Made by a program: the position numbers and the translations under genes. This document shows positions 42,999 through 51,182 of a stretch of 64,000 nucleotides of DNA, piece after piece; the stretch's first letter is position 1, and each line of letters starts with the position of its first letter. Below the pieces are notes generated by a model. It made no database searches. It was not told where the DNA came from and saw only the letters and a program-made list of their open reading frames with translations. The stretch comes from Rossellomorea aquimaris (GTDB lineage Bacteria > Bacillota > Bacilli > Bacillales > Fictibacillaceae). The stretch covers positions 1,364,001-1,428,000 of the forward strand of contig JAIVLN010000001.1 of assembly GCA_020524245.1 (NCBI GenBank), written 5' to 3'.

Positions 42999-44111
42999 TT
43001 ATGTGGTTTGTGCTGTCATCGATATGCGCTTGATTTCCTGTTCAATTTCCTCTTTCAGTACTTCCACTTTCTCAAAATCGACAGCATGGATATAGTACTG
43101 TTCCAACTCGTCGTTATAGGCTTTCGCCTCAGCAAGATACCCAATTGCTTCCTTCATGTAGGACGAATAACGCTCTGTGATATCCAAAAGCTCAGTAGCA
43201 TATTTTTCATCTGTACCTGCCGTTATGGCTCTTTTATACATATCGACGATTTCGTCATTTTCTCGCTCAGGGAAATATTCATGAGGAGCTGTGCTGTCGA
43301 ATATGGCGATACCGAGTTCACGGATGATGATCATATCCAGACTGTTCGGATCAAAGCCACAATGATAAATTTCGGTATCGAACCCTTTTTCTTCTGAAAT
43401 GGCTGCGATCTTTTTCAGTAGCGTAGACTTTCCAGATCCCGGACGACCTTTGATGAAATACCGCTTATAGACGTCTTCAGTCAGGTTTTGGACAAAATCG
43501 ACGGCTCCCTTCGGTGTTGCGGCTCCCAGGAAACGATGCCGGACATCGGCTTTCTTATGCAAGGATTTTCCTGCGAAGAAAGCTTCAATTAACTCTTCGG
43601 TCAGTTGATTCGCTTTTGAAAAGTCCATATTGTCGATGTAGATTGCTTCCCATTCATCATGCACTTCTAATGCTTTGGAAAAACAACTGAAAGCATCGCC
43701 ATATGCCTTTTGGATTTGAGCGTTCAGTTTTTCAATTTCATCCCGATATGGAATCAGCTGATTCGAGTCCCAAGCTATACCCAGGTTAATATACTCCTCC
43801 ACTGCTCCAGGATATTTCGGCTCAATTACCTGAGGACCTGACCCATTCACAATCCCAACTTTCAGGCACGGGATCAGAACACCTTCCACGGACTGGTTAT
43901 CGGATGCACTATGCAGAAATTCGATGTCATAGCCTTTATCGTTCCAATCATAACCGATGGATTTCATCAAGGAAGATTTCCCACAACCAGGTGCTCCTTT
44001 TAAAATATAAAGACGTTCCAAGCCCTGAAGACATGAGTCGTACAGACTATAAAAACCTTTGGCCGTATTCCCACCGGCATAATAATTCGTAATCTTTCCC
44101 GGCACTCGCAT
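42999..44111 (-). CDS. PRK06851-type protein with two P-loop ATPase domains
   Basis: 370 residues with an internal duplication. The first Walker A is ILKGAPGCGKSS (residues 37-47), the second FIKGRPGSGKST (219-230). Each half then shows a similar FLHSASDNQSVEGV or YHCGFDPNSLDMI segment. Bacillus homologues are annotated only as hypothetical ATPases. Soluble, with no nuclease or membrane region visible. SD GGAAGAGGGAG. Single-gene unit with terminator. The function is unknown. Confidence 0.85.
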   Translation of the reverse strand: MRVPGKITNYYAGGNTAKGFYSLYDSCLQGLERLYILKGAPGCGKSSLMKSIGYDWNDKGYDIEFLHSASDNQSVEGVLIPCLKVGIVNGSGPQVIEPKYPGAVEEYINLGIAWDSNQLIPYRDEIEKLNAQIQKAYGDAFSCFSKALEVHDEWEAIYIDNMDFSKANQLTEELIEAFFAGKSLHKKADVRHRFLGAATPKGAVDFVQNLTEDVYKRYFIKGRPGSGKSTLLKKIAAISEEKGFDTEIYHCGFDPNSLDMIIIRELGIAIFDSTAPHEYFPERENDEIVDMYKRAITAGTDEKYATELLDITERYSSYMKEAIGYLAEAKAYNDELEQYYIHAVDFEKVEVLKEEIEQEIKRISMTAQTT

Positions 44112-44175
44112 ACACTCCCTCTTCCTTTAGTCATTAAGATGCCTATTTTTAGGGTATGCGGAAGGGGTTATGTGG

Positions 44176-44307
44176 GTGAATGCCTATGGTTTCTGGATCT
44201 ATCATCATGGAAAAAGGGACGGCATAACGATTTTAGTCCACCGAAACTGGCCAAGAAGCGTTTCTAAAGAGGAAGCAGAGCTCGATGAATGGAAGAAACA
44301 GCAATGA
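44176..44307 (+). CDS. Small hypothetical protein (43 aa)
   Basis: A GTG at 44176 lies eight bases after GGAAGGGG and opens 43 codons: an aromatic-rich start (NAYGFWIYHHGKRDG), a beta-like ITILVHRNWPRS, and an acidic or basic tail (KEEAELDEWKKQQ). An ATG two codons earlier (44170) is also possible but too near the SD. It reads as a folded mini-protein rather than noise, but I know no family. It lies between the ATPase gene (divergent) and the SRPBCC gene. Confidence 0.5.
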   Translation: MNAYGFWIYHHGKRDGITILVHRNWPRSVSKEEAELDEWKKQQ

Positions 44308-44406
44308 TGCAAATGAAATTTTACGTTAAATTTTGGAAACGGATTGTCATCAGCGGTTTATTATGTTACTTTTAAGTCACATAAATTAACGAAAAAGGTG
44401 AATGAT

Positions 44407-44841
44407 ATGATCAAAGTGATCGTTAGCAATACCATTAATCAACCACACGACAAAGTGTTTTCCTACATCTCCAATTTTGAAAACAACCCTAAGTGGCAAG
44501 GGGGCATGGTGGAGGCTCGATTCACTTCAGATGGACCCATAGGGGTCGGTTCCACCTACGAACAAGTAGCTACTTTTCTCGGAAAAGAAATCCTTACGAC
44601 TTTTAAAGTAGTAGAGTATGAAGAGAACCATAAAATTAAGATCGAAAGCATCAAGAGTACGTTTCCGATTACAGTAACCCGGGTGGTAGAACCCCTTGAC
44701 GGCGAAACAAAAGTGACGGCGATCGTCGAAGGTGACGCGAGCAACGTATTCAAGATCGCTCAACCATTCATGAAACTAATGGTTAAACAGTCTGTGAAAT
44801 CCGATTATAAAAAGCTTAAGAAACAACTCGAAACAGGGTAA
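44407..44841 (+). CDS. SRPBCC family protein
   Basis: 144 residues with the START/Bet v1-like helix-grip fold typical of polyketide cyclase/dehydrase-type SRPBCC proteins: NTINQPHDKVFSYISNFENNPKWQ at the start, then GPIGVGSTYEQVATFLGKEI and a long C-terminal helix (FMKLMVKQSVKSDYKKLKKQL). It probably binds a small hydrophobic ligand. The ATG at 44407 has AAGGTGA five bases upstream. Confidence 0.88.
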   Translation: MIKVIVSNTINQPHDKVFSYISNFENNPKWQGGMVEARFTSDGPIGVGSTYEQVATFLGKEILTTFKVVEYEENHKIKIESIKSTFPITVTRVVEPLDGETKVTAIVEGDASNVFKIAQPFMKLMVKQSVKSDYKKLKKQLETG

Positions 44842-44858
44842 GCACTTTCACACTGCTC

Positions 44859-45338
44859 CTACTTAAATCTCACCTTCAACCGATCGCTGGAGCCTCTCGG
44901 TTGTTCATTCAATTCAGACGTACATTGAGGGCAGCGGGAGGCAAGGTTGGAAATGGTCGAATAGCAATAGGGGCAGGTTTTAAACCGTGTTTGCTCGATC
45001 GGTATACTTCTGACCTTATTCACTTGCAAAATGAATAGATAAACGGCAAATGCGACGATCAGAAAGTGGATGATCGTTTCTACGAATAGACCGATGTTGA
45101 CCGTCGCTGCCCCTGCCTCTTGTGCTTCTTGCAACGAAGAAAAGGTCCTACCAGACAAATTCAAATAAAGCTCTGAAAAATCGGTCTTCCCCAGAATCAA
45201 TCCAATCGGGGGCATGATGATGTCGGAGACGAAGGATTGTACGATTTTACTGAATGCGGTCCCGATGATGATTCCAATCCCCATATCGACGACATTTCCT
45301 CGCAACAGGAACTCCTTCAAGCCAAAGAAAAACCTCAC
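44859..45338 (-). CDS. mscL: Large-conductance mechanosensitive channel MscL with zinc-ribbon tail
   Basis: 159 residues; typical MscL is about 130. The N-terminal helix and TM1 (FLLRGNVVDMGIGIIIGTAF), the loop and TM2 (FVETIIHFLIVAFAVYLFIL) are normal. After TM2 the usual charged helical bundle is replaced by a four-Cys zinc ribbon: Cys122, Cys125, Cys136, Cys139 (CPYCYS...CPQCTS), then a basic tail. The start is a GTG with AAGGAGGG upstream. It should act as an emergency valve on strong hypo-osmotic shock. Confidence 0.92.
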   Translation of the reverse strand: MRFFFGLKEFLLRGNVVDMGIGIIIGTAFSKIVQSFVSDIIMPPIGLILGKTDFSELYLNLSGRTFSSLQEAQEAGAATVNIGLFVETIIHFLIVAFAVYLFILQVNKVRSIPIEQTRFKTCPYCYSTISNLASRCPQCTSELNEQPRGSSDRLKVRFK

Positions 45339-45421
45339 AAGTTGTCCCTCCTTCTCTCATCATTTATATGAACAACACTCCTGATTATGTTTGTTTGGCT
45401 ATCAATCTATTATTTTCCAAG

Positions 45422-45450
45422 TTGTTAGACCTCCTATGTCGTGTTATACT
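45422..45450 (+). promoter_or_regulatory. SigA-type promoter of the 2OG oxygenase gene
   Basis: TTGTTA (45422-45427), a 17-bp spacer, and TATACT (45445-45450). It is followed at once by a cre box. Confidence 0.65.
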
Positions 45451-45460
45451 CAAAAAGGAT

Positions 45461-45474
45461 TGAAATCGCTTTCA
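45461..45474. promoter_or_regulatory. Predicted CcpA cre box (roadblock position)
   Basis: TGAAATCGCTTTCA fits the cre consensus at all fixed positions. It starts 11 bp downstream of the -10 box and ends 29 bp before the ATG, where CcpA binding would block transcription of the oxygenase gene. Confidence 0.75.
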
Positions 45475-45503
45475 TACCAATACTTTCAGGAGGTTTTTTA
45501 GAA

Positions 45504-46454
45504 ATGAGCAAACCATTCATCCGCACTCTAAATCTAAAAGATTACACGCATGGAGATTCACAATCTCGTCAAGCATTCTCTGAGGAGTTTGCAGCAGGTC
45601 TGAAGGAAATCGGATTCATCATCTTGGAAGGACACGGTGTTGACCATAAGTTGATCGACAAGAACTATGAGCTTTGGGAAAAGCTGTTCAGCTTAGACAC
45701 CGAAACGAAGCAAAAGTATGAAGGAATTGACGGAGGTCAACGTGGTTACACTGGATTCGGTAAAGAACACGCGAAAAACCGTACTGTCGGTGACTTGAAA
45801 GAATTCTGGCATACTGGACAAGAATTGCCTCACGGTCATCCTCTGACTTCAGAGTACCCAGCAAACGTTTGGCCAGAAGAACTTCCTGAGCTTCGTAAAA
45901 ATGCATTGAACTTTTACCGTGAGTTAGAGCGTGTTGCGCGTAACATGCTTGAAGCACTCGCAATGCACTTCGATCTTCGTCAAGATTTCTTCTCGGATAT
46001 GATCAAGGACGGAAACAGCATCCTCCGCTCTATCCACTATCCGAAGTTAGATGACTCCATGGATCCAAATGCGATCCGTGCAGCAGAACACGAAGACATC
46101 AACTTGATCACCTTATTGGTTGAATCCACTGCTTCTGGATTAGAGCTTCTTACTCGCGAAGGCGAATGGATGGAGGTCAAAGCTGAGAAAGGTCAAATCA
46201 TCGTTGATGCAGGGGACATGCTTTCCCGAATCACGAATGAAGTCATTCCAGCAACGACGCACCGTGTTGTGAATCCTGTCGGTGAAAACACGTCACGTTA
46301 CTCTATGCCTTTCTTCGTACATCCATACAGCAGCTGTTTGTTAGAAACGATTCCTGCTTGTGTGACGAAGGATAATCCTGAAAAGTATCCTGCGATTACG
46401 GCTGGCGATTTCTTATACGAAAGACTCGTTGAAATCGGATTGATTAAAGCGTAA
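45504..46454 (+). CDS. Isopenicillin N synthase-like 2OG-Fe(II) dioxygenase
   Basis: 316 residues. Non-haem iron oxygenase with the DIOX_N region (GFIILEGHGVDHKLID) and the facial triad His196/Asp198 (EHEDINLITLL) and His253 (ATTHRVVNP), plus Arg265-x-Ser267 (SRYSMPFFVHP) for 2-oxoglutarate or substrate carboxylate. Bacterial members hydroxylate diverse small molecules; there are no biosynthetic neighbours, so beta-lactam production is not implied. The ATG at 45504 has AGGAGG ten bases upstream. A SigA promoter and cre box lie upstream. Confidence 0.9.
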   Translation: MSKPFIRTLNLKDYTHGDSQSRQAFSEEFAAGLKEIGFIILEGHGVDHKLIDKNYELWEKLFSLDTETKQKYEGIDGGQRGYTGFGKEHAKNRTVGDLKEFWHTGQELPHGHPLTSEYPANVWPEELPELRKNALNFYRELERVARNMLEALAMHFDLRQDFFSDMIKDGNSILRSIHYPKLDDSMDPNAIRAAEHEDINLITLLVESTASGLELLTREGEWMEVKAEKGQIIVDAGDMLSRITNEVIPATTHRVVNPVGENTSRYSMPFFVHPYSSCLLETIPACVTKDNPEKYPAITAGDFLYERLVEIGLIKA

Positions 46455-46463
46455 ACAGCATAA

Positions 46464-46516
46464 AGAAAAAAGGACTCCTGCATCGTTTAAAAGCGATGTG
46501 GAGTCCTTTTTTGATG
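46464..46516. terminator. Intrinsic terminator between convergent genes
   Basis: AAAAAAGGACTCC / GGAGTCCTTTTTT stem, long inner hairpin, flanked by A and T tracts. It serves the oxygenase and, on the minus strand, the membrane protein gene ending at 46519. Confidence 0.88.
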
Positions 46517-46518
46517 AA

Positions 46519-47415
46519 TTATGCTGCACGGGAGGTCTTTTTCTTCACGGGTTTCGGGCGTATATAGCTCAGACTGTACAGTCCGATACCTGTCATTGTC
46601 GCGAGACCGGCACAACCGAGTAATGCGGTCAGGAATGCGATATACAGTCTGTCGATCGCCACCTCTACATTGTCGCTAAGTGATGCGAAGGTTCCTGTAA
46701 TTTCTAAGTTCGTATCCATCCAATCGATCCCAATGATATGAAGCAGAATGACAGACACGAGCAAGGCGATTCCTGTAACCACACATGTCCCCGCAAGCCA
46801 CTGGATCGCATGTCTTCTTTTTGCAAGGAGCAAAAAACTCAATCCGACCAAAATCAATACCACTATTCCACATAATAATAGGAGCGAAGTAATTTGTTCG
46901 TAATAGCTCGCTAGTCGATCCAAGGTTTTTGTTTTGACACCCATAATTGAAGACCACTCGATTTCTTCTACGAACTTATCGGCATAAATGATTCTGTTGC
47001 CCATATTTTCATTGTCATTGATTTCTTCGAGCAGAATGGTCCGAATATCCCGGATATCCAGTGGTTCCAACTGTTGATCTCGTTCCAATATGTAATCCCA
47101 AATGTCCTTTTCAATAAAGTGCACCATTTCCTTGATCCTGAAGATGGTCAGTTCCTTTTCCACAACTTCTCCAAAAACCGTATTCAAATCTTCATCAGAT
47201 GTGACATCTTTCAGTTCTTCCGCTTGCTGAAGGGCATCCGGCAGTATATCTTGAAGTTCTCCATAAACACCCGTTCCTTCTAATGCATCTGTCGTATCGT
47301 ACGGTTCCAGGAGGGTTTGTTTAAAGGACAGTAAAAAGAAGAACGCTGTAAGCAAGATAAAGACGACCGTATATAGAATGACTGCAGGTATTTGACGCGC
47401 TATTTTTTGAAACAC
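46519..47415 (-). CDS. Multi-pass membrane protein of unknown function
   Basis: 298 residues. One helix near the N-terminus (about 10-32) is followed by an acidic extracytoplasmic domain of about 150 residues (DALEGTGVYGELQDILPDAL), then three helices (about 182-201, 209-232, 258-281) and a basic C-terminal tail. I do not recognise the family. The start is a GTG with AAGGAAG upstream. The topology is that of a membrane sensor or chaperone-like protein, but nothing specific can be said. The gene stands between the oxygenase and the CPA1 antiporter. Confidence 0.75.
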   Translation of the reverse strand: MFQKIARQIPAVILYTVVFILLTAFFFLLSFKQTLLEPYDTTDALEGTGVYGELQDILPDALQQAEELKDVTSDEDLNTVFGEVVEKELTIFRIKEMVHFIEKDIWDYILERDQQLEPLDIRDIRTILLEEINDNENMGNRIIYADKFVEEIEWSSIMGVKTKTLDRLASYYEQITSLLLLCGIVVLILVGLSFLLLAKRRHAIQWLAGTCVVTGIALLVSVILLHIIGIDWMDTNLEITGTFASLSDNVEVAIDRLYIAFLTALLGCAGLATMTGIGLYSLSYIRPKPVKKKTSRAA

Positions 47416-47484
47416 AACAACACTTCCTTATTCTGGGTCTTCCGTTAATGTTCGCTCCGTCGCCAAAGAATTCCTTTCTATGTA

Positions 47485-47525
47485 TGTAAAAAGAACGTAG
47501 TTGCCTATGACAACTACGTTCTCTC
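47485..47525 (-). terminator. Intrinsic terminator of the CPA1 antiporter gene
   Basis: AGAACGTAGTTG / CAACTACGTTCT perfect 12-bp stem, followed on the minus strand by T5. Confidence 0.88.
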
Positions 47526-47536
47526 ACCAAGTTTTT

Positions 47537-49369
47537 TTATAACTTGCCACCTACTGGGTTTTTCGATTTTTCTTTTCCATTATTCGGTGGTCCGAGACTA
47601 ACGATCAGATCGCCGACTTCTGGGTTCAGATCCGTTTCCTGTGTATAGAAAAACACTTTTCCTGATTTGATGATGTAGAGCAAGATCGTATTCTCATCAC
47701 GCTCTTTCAAGTATTGTTTATAGTTATATTTCTCAGTGAGTTTCGTTTTACGGATGACTTGACCGCACTCGACCCGTTTGTTCAACTCTTCCCAGGTCGC
47801 ACCTTTACGGAACAATGTCTTACCTCCGATTGTATGCACGAGATCTTCGAGGTCGTCAATGTGATCGTTATGCAAGCACAGTTGATACACATTATTTCTA
47901 CCGAATTCCGGAACAAAGTTTGTACAGACCAGTGCGTTATATGAGTCGATTTCCGTCATTGAAATCAATTGTTCATATGGCGTAAAGTCTAAATGATACT
48001 CGGTATGACCGGATAAGATCTCCCCATGGTAAGAGGTCACACCCGCTTTCCGAGCTGTAATCAGCCTTTCCCATGATGAATCTGCAATAACCGTCGAAAT
48101 GTTCAGTTCTTCAAATGATTTTGCGAGTGCCGTACTGAAACTGCTTCCGCCGACAATCATCACGCCTGGCTTCCCTTCAACGGCAAGATCAAGTTTCTTC
48201 GCTAAAGGTACGATCGAAAATCCATGAGCCACAACGGTTGCAAAAACAAGTGCGAATGTCAGAGGAATGAGAAGATTGGCGTCTTCAAACCCTTGGTCGA
48301 TCAATACACTGGCAAAATAACCGGAAACAGTCAGTGCTACAATTCCCCTAGGTGCAATCCAACCGATCAAGATTTTTTCTTTAAAAGACAGTTCAGTTCC
48401 CATTGTAGAGAGTGCAATGGATATCGGACGTACGATGAACAACATCAAGATGACGAACAAAATAATGTGCCAATTCAAAATATCCAGCAACGTTTCGATC
48501 GTCAATGACGCGGTCAACATGATGAAAATGGTTGAAATCAACAAGACAGAGATGTTCTCTTTGAAGTTCCGCATATCATCAATGGACGAGATGTGCATAT
48601 TCGCAAGTACCACACCCATTACGGTGACGGCTAATAGCCCTGTTTCATGCATGATTTCATCCGAGATTGTGAAACAGGCAATGACGACGGTGAACACCAT
48701 CGGGGACTTCAAGAACTCGGCCACATAACCTTGTTCAAACATCCAGCCGACGAGCTTCGCACATAGCCATCCGAATAGAGCCGCAAATAAAGACCCTAAG
48801 AAGAAATGAAATAGAATGGTAGCCGTTATCGCTTCATCGGATAAGAATTTGATGATCTCAAATGCGAAAACCGCGAGCAAAGCCCCAATCGGATCTACGA
48901 CAATCCCTTCCCACTTGAGGATCTTCGCAGGTCTTGATTTTAATTTTGCCTGCCTTAAGAGAGGAAGGATGACGGTCGGTCCCGTCACGATGAACAAACC
49001 ACCAATGACAAAGGCGACTGCCCATGAAAGCCCTGCAACATAGTGAGCTGCCAATGACCCTAAAATCCAGGCGATGAATGCTCCAACCGTTACAATTCGC
49101 AAAACGGAATGACGCAGCCCTCTTACTTCACGGAAATCCAGATTCAGACTCCCCTCAAATAATATGATGGCAACAGCAATTGAGATGATCGGATTGAATA
49201 ACTCTCCGAAGTCATCTTTCGGATTCAATATTCCAAGAAAAGGACCGACAAGAAGTCCTACTAATGACATCAATACAATAGCAGGAAAACGATATCGCCA
49301 AGCGACCCATTGTGATATGACCCCTAATGCGATTGTCAGCATAAGTAAAAATAATAGCGAATCTAGCAT
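47537..49369 (-). CDS. CPA1-type Na+(K+)/H+ antiporter with C-terminal regulatory domain
   Basis: 610 residues. About twelve membrane helices (residues 1-390) with the CPA1 core motifs (FEGSLNLDF; GPTVILPLL; ILKWEGIVVDPIGALLAVF). Then an NAD-binding TrkA-N-like domain (KPGVMIVGGSSFSTALAKSFEEL) and a C-terminal TrkA-C-like region ending near VGDLIVSLGPP. It exchanges Na+ or K+ for protons, controlled by a cytosolic ligand. SD AAAAGGAG. Single-gene unit. Confidence 0.88.
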   Translation of the reverse strand: MLDSLLFLLMLTIALGVISQWVAWRYRFPAIVLMSLVGLLVGPFLGILNPKDDFGELFNPIISIAVAIILFEGSLNLDFREVRGLRHSVLRIVTVGAFIAWILGSLAAHYVAGLSWAVAFVIGGLFIVTGPTVILPLLRQAKLKSRPAKILKWEGIVVDPIGALLAVFAFEIIKFLSDEAITATILFHFFLGSLFAALFGWLCAKLVGWMFEQGYVAEFLKSPMVFTVVIACFTISDEIMHETGLLAVTVMGVVLANMHISSIDDMRNFKENISVLLISTIFIMLTASLTIETLLDILNWHIILFVILMLFIVRPISIALSTMGTELSFKEKILIGWIAPRGIVALTVSGYFASVLIDQGFEDANLLIPLTFALVFATVVAHGFSIVPLAKKLDLAVEGKPGVMIVGGSSFSTALAKSFEELNISTVIADSSWERLITARKAGVTSYHGEILSGHTEYHLDFTPYEQLISMTEIDSYNALVCTNFVPEFGRNNVYQLCLHNDHIDDLEDLVHTIGGKTLFRKGATWEELNKRVECGQVIRKTKLTEKYNYKQYLKERDENTILLYIIKSGKVFFYTQETDLNPEVGDLIVSLGPPNNGKEKSKNPVGGKL

Positions 49370-49412
49370 CCGTTTACTCCTTTTAGGTTCTCATCATTCG
49401 TTGTATAAAAGT

Positions 49413-49482
49413 TAAAGAAACTTGGCAAAGCAAAGCCAAGCCTTAGGTGCCGGCTGAGACTTAGTTGCATATCCTCATTGTC
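49413..49482 (-). repeat. Degenerate copy related to the 20.3/31.3-kb repeat
   Basis: AAAGAAACTTGGCAAAG... CCAAGCCTT... CTTAGTTGC matches, with gaps, the part of the 31.3-kb repeat reading AAAGAAAACTTGGCAAGACC to CTTAGTTGC. It is the first of two repeat pieces in the 487-bp gap 49370-49856. Confidence 0.6.
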
Positions 49483-49649
49483 CCTCACCAGAACAAAATA
49501 TACTCAGTTGTTTTTGAACCTTTTCATAAATTATACATGACTCAAGAAATACGTCACCTATTTTATCTTGTCGAAAAGAGAAAAAGCTATCATTTTTGCT
49601 TAAATTTTTTGTAACTTTTTTGTGTCTGTTAAAAGAACTTTATTTCTTC

Positions 49650-49780
49650 GAAATTTACTCCCTTTCCGCGGGCGAACCGCGAGCCTCCTCACTCACTAGT
49701 CAAGATCTGATGGCTTTCGTTCGTTGCGGGGTCTCGCTTGGCTCGCTTTTCCCGCAGGAGTATCGCAAATTTCCAATCAA
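49650..49780. repeat. GC-rich element with inverted ends
   Basis: Starts GAAATTT...CTTTCCGCGGGCG and ends TTTTCCCGCAGGAGT...AAATTTC, so the outer ends are complementary and the inner boxes match the element pair at 63.6-63.8 kb. The intervening open frame is a by-product; there is no gene. Confidence 0.8.
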
Positions 49781-49817
49781 CTTTATTTTAAAAAACACTA
49801 ATCATTGTTTTTTAAAA

Positions 49818-49850
49818 ACAAGAGAACTGGCCCTTATGGGTCAGTTCTCC
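49818..49850 (-). terminator. Intrinsic terminator of the desaturase gene
   Basis: AGAACTGGCCC / GGGTCAGTTCT stem with TTAT loop; TTGTTTTT follows on the minus strand. It directly follows the stop at 49857. Confidence 0.85.
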
Positions 49851-49856
49851 ATTCTG

Positions 49857-50918
49857 TTATCTAAGCTTTAATTTTGTTCTTCTGATCTTCAAGTTCTTCG
49901 GGTTCAGGCCATTGCCGAGCGATCCGAACAAGTTCCCTTTGTGCGGGTCGATGAATTCCTTATCGTGGTAGTAAACACGAGGGGTTTTCAACAACGCAAT
50001 CAACGCTTTTCCGAAAGGCATTTCATGATAGCGCTCTGGCCACCTCTGTTTGATTTGCTCCTTCACCATTGGGTAAAACTTAGGACTCATTCCAGGGAAC
50101 AAATGATGTTCTGTATGGTATGAGAAGTTGAAGTGAAGTACATCAACCCATTTTGGTGTGGTGACGGTCAAACTGTTTGCCAACGGATCATTGACCGGAA
50201 CGAGCGGATTCAACCTATGATTAGTCGAAATGTACGCCATCACAATGAAATTGGCAATCAATAGCGGCAGAAGGAATACGAACAACCATTTTACAAATCC
50301 GATCCAAACAAGTAGACCGATCCAAGTCGCCCATGGCAGAATCGCTTCTAACCAAACGCCAGGCTGTTTTTTGGGCTTGAACTCTTTTACATAAACAGTG
50401 AACATTTTCATCGAGTGCATCGTGAACATCACAGCAAGTGATGCAAAACTTGAAAGTGCTCGGATGGAAAACGGTACACGATAGATCCATCTCATGAACC
50501 GGCTCTTCTTAAATTTCTGCATACTAGGCCAAGCGTCCGGATCCTTCTCTTCATCTTGCGTATGGACGTGATGCGTCAGGTTGTGCCACTTACGCCATAA
50601 CTTCGGTCCAGTGGTTAGCGGCCAAAAAGCAATTGCGCCCAGTAAATCTCGAAGCCACGGCTTGCGTACGACTGTACCATGAAGGATTTCATGTCCTAAG
50701 AACCCAAGTCCCGCAAAACTTGAACCGAGGATGAAGCTGATCAATAGGTTCAGCCATATATTTAAATCAAAAAAGATAATGGATACAAAGCTGGCTATGA
50801 CGATCAGGAAATAAGCAAGTCCTCCAAACAGCCTCGTAGGGACAGGCTTAAATGCTTTCTTTGGCAAGTGAGGAGCAATACGTGCAGCATACCAACCAAA
50901 TGAGTGATATTCCTTCAT
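49857..50918 (-). CDS. Membrane fatty acid desaturase
   Basis: 353 residues with paired membrane helices and the three His boxes of acyl-lipid desaturases: HEILHG, HNLTHHVH and HTEHHLF. It should introduce a double bond into membrane fatty acyl chains. The ATG at 50918 has AAAGGA eight bases upstream; the more upstream ATG at 51017 adds 33 residues without family support. No DesK/DesR two-component genes are adjacent. Confidence 0.9.
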   Translation of the reverse strand: MKEYHSFGWYAARIAPHLPKKAFKPVPTRLFGGLAYFLIVIASFVSIIFFDLNIWLNLLISFILGSSFAGLGFLGHEILHGTVVRKPWLRDLLGAIAFWPLTTGPKLWRKWHNLTHHVHTQDEEKDPDAWPSMQKFKKSRFMRWIYRVPFSIRALSSFASLAVMFTMHSMKMFTVYVKEFKPKKQPGVWLEAILPWATWIGLLVWIGFVKWLFVFLLPLLIANFIVMAYISTNHRLNPLVPVNDPLANSLTVTTPKWVDVLHFNFSYHTEHHLFPGMSPKFYPMVKEQIKQRWPERYHEMPFGKALIALLKTPRVYYHDKEFIDPHKGNLFGSLGNGLNPKNLKIRRTKLKLR

Positions 50919-51182
50919 ATCAACATTCCTTTCTGATGATGTACCCTCTTGAACGTCGTGTGAAATGGTACGCACACTCCAAATTATTTCTCTATCTATG
51001 AAAGACATATACACCATAAAAATATTTTTTGAACTTCGTTAAAGCTAACAGTCTTTGCAATGAGTTGTCAATCCATAATTATTACCAGCTAATAAGATTA
51101 GATACTATTTTCTTATGGCTTACATGAAATTCTTACTTTCGGAAAAATTATAAGGTGAATCCGATTACATAGGAGGAAGAAC

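Noticed and set aside
45504-46454. Beta-lactam biosynthesis (isopenicillin N synthase together with penicillin acylase)
   Set aside because: The oxygenase belongs to a broad family, no ACV synthetase is present, and the acylase is 20 kb away in another unit.
49596-49871. Plus-strand 91-codon frame
   Set aside because: Spans a repeat element and the terminator of the convergent desaturase gene.
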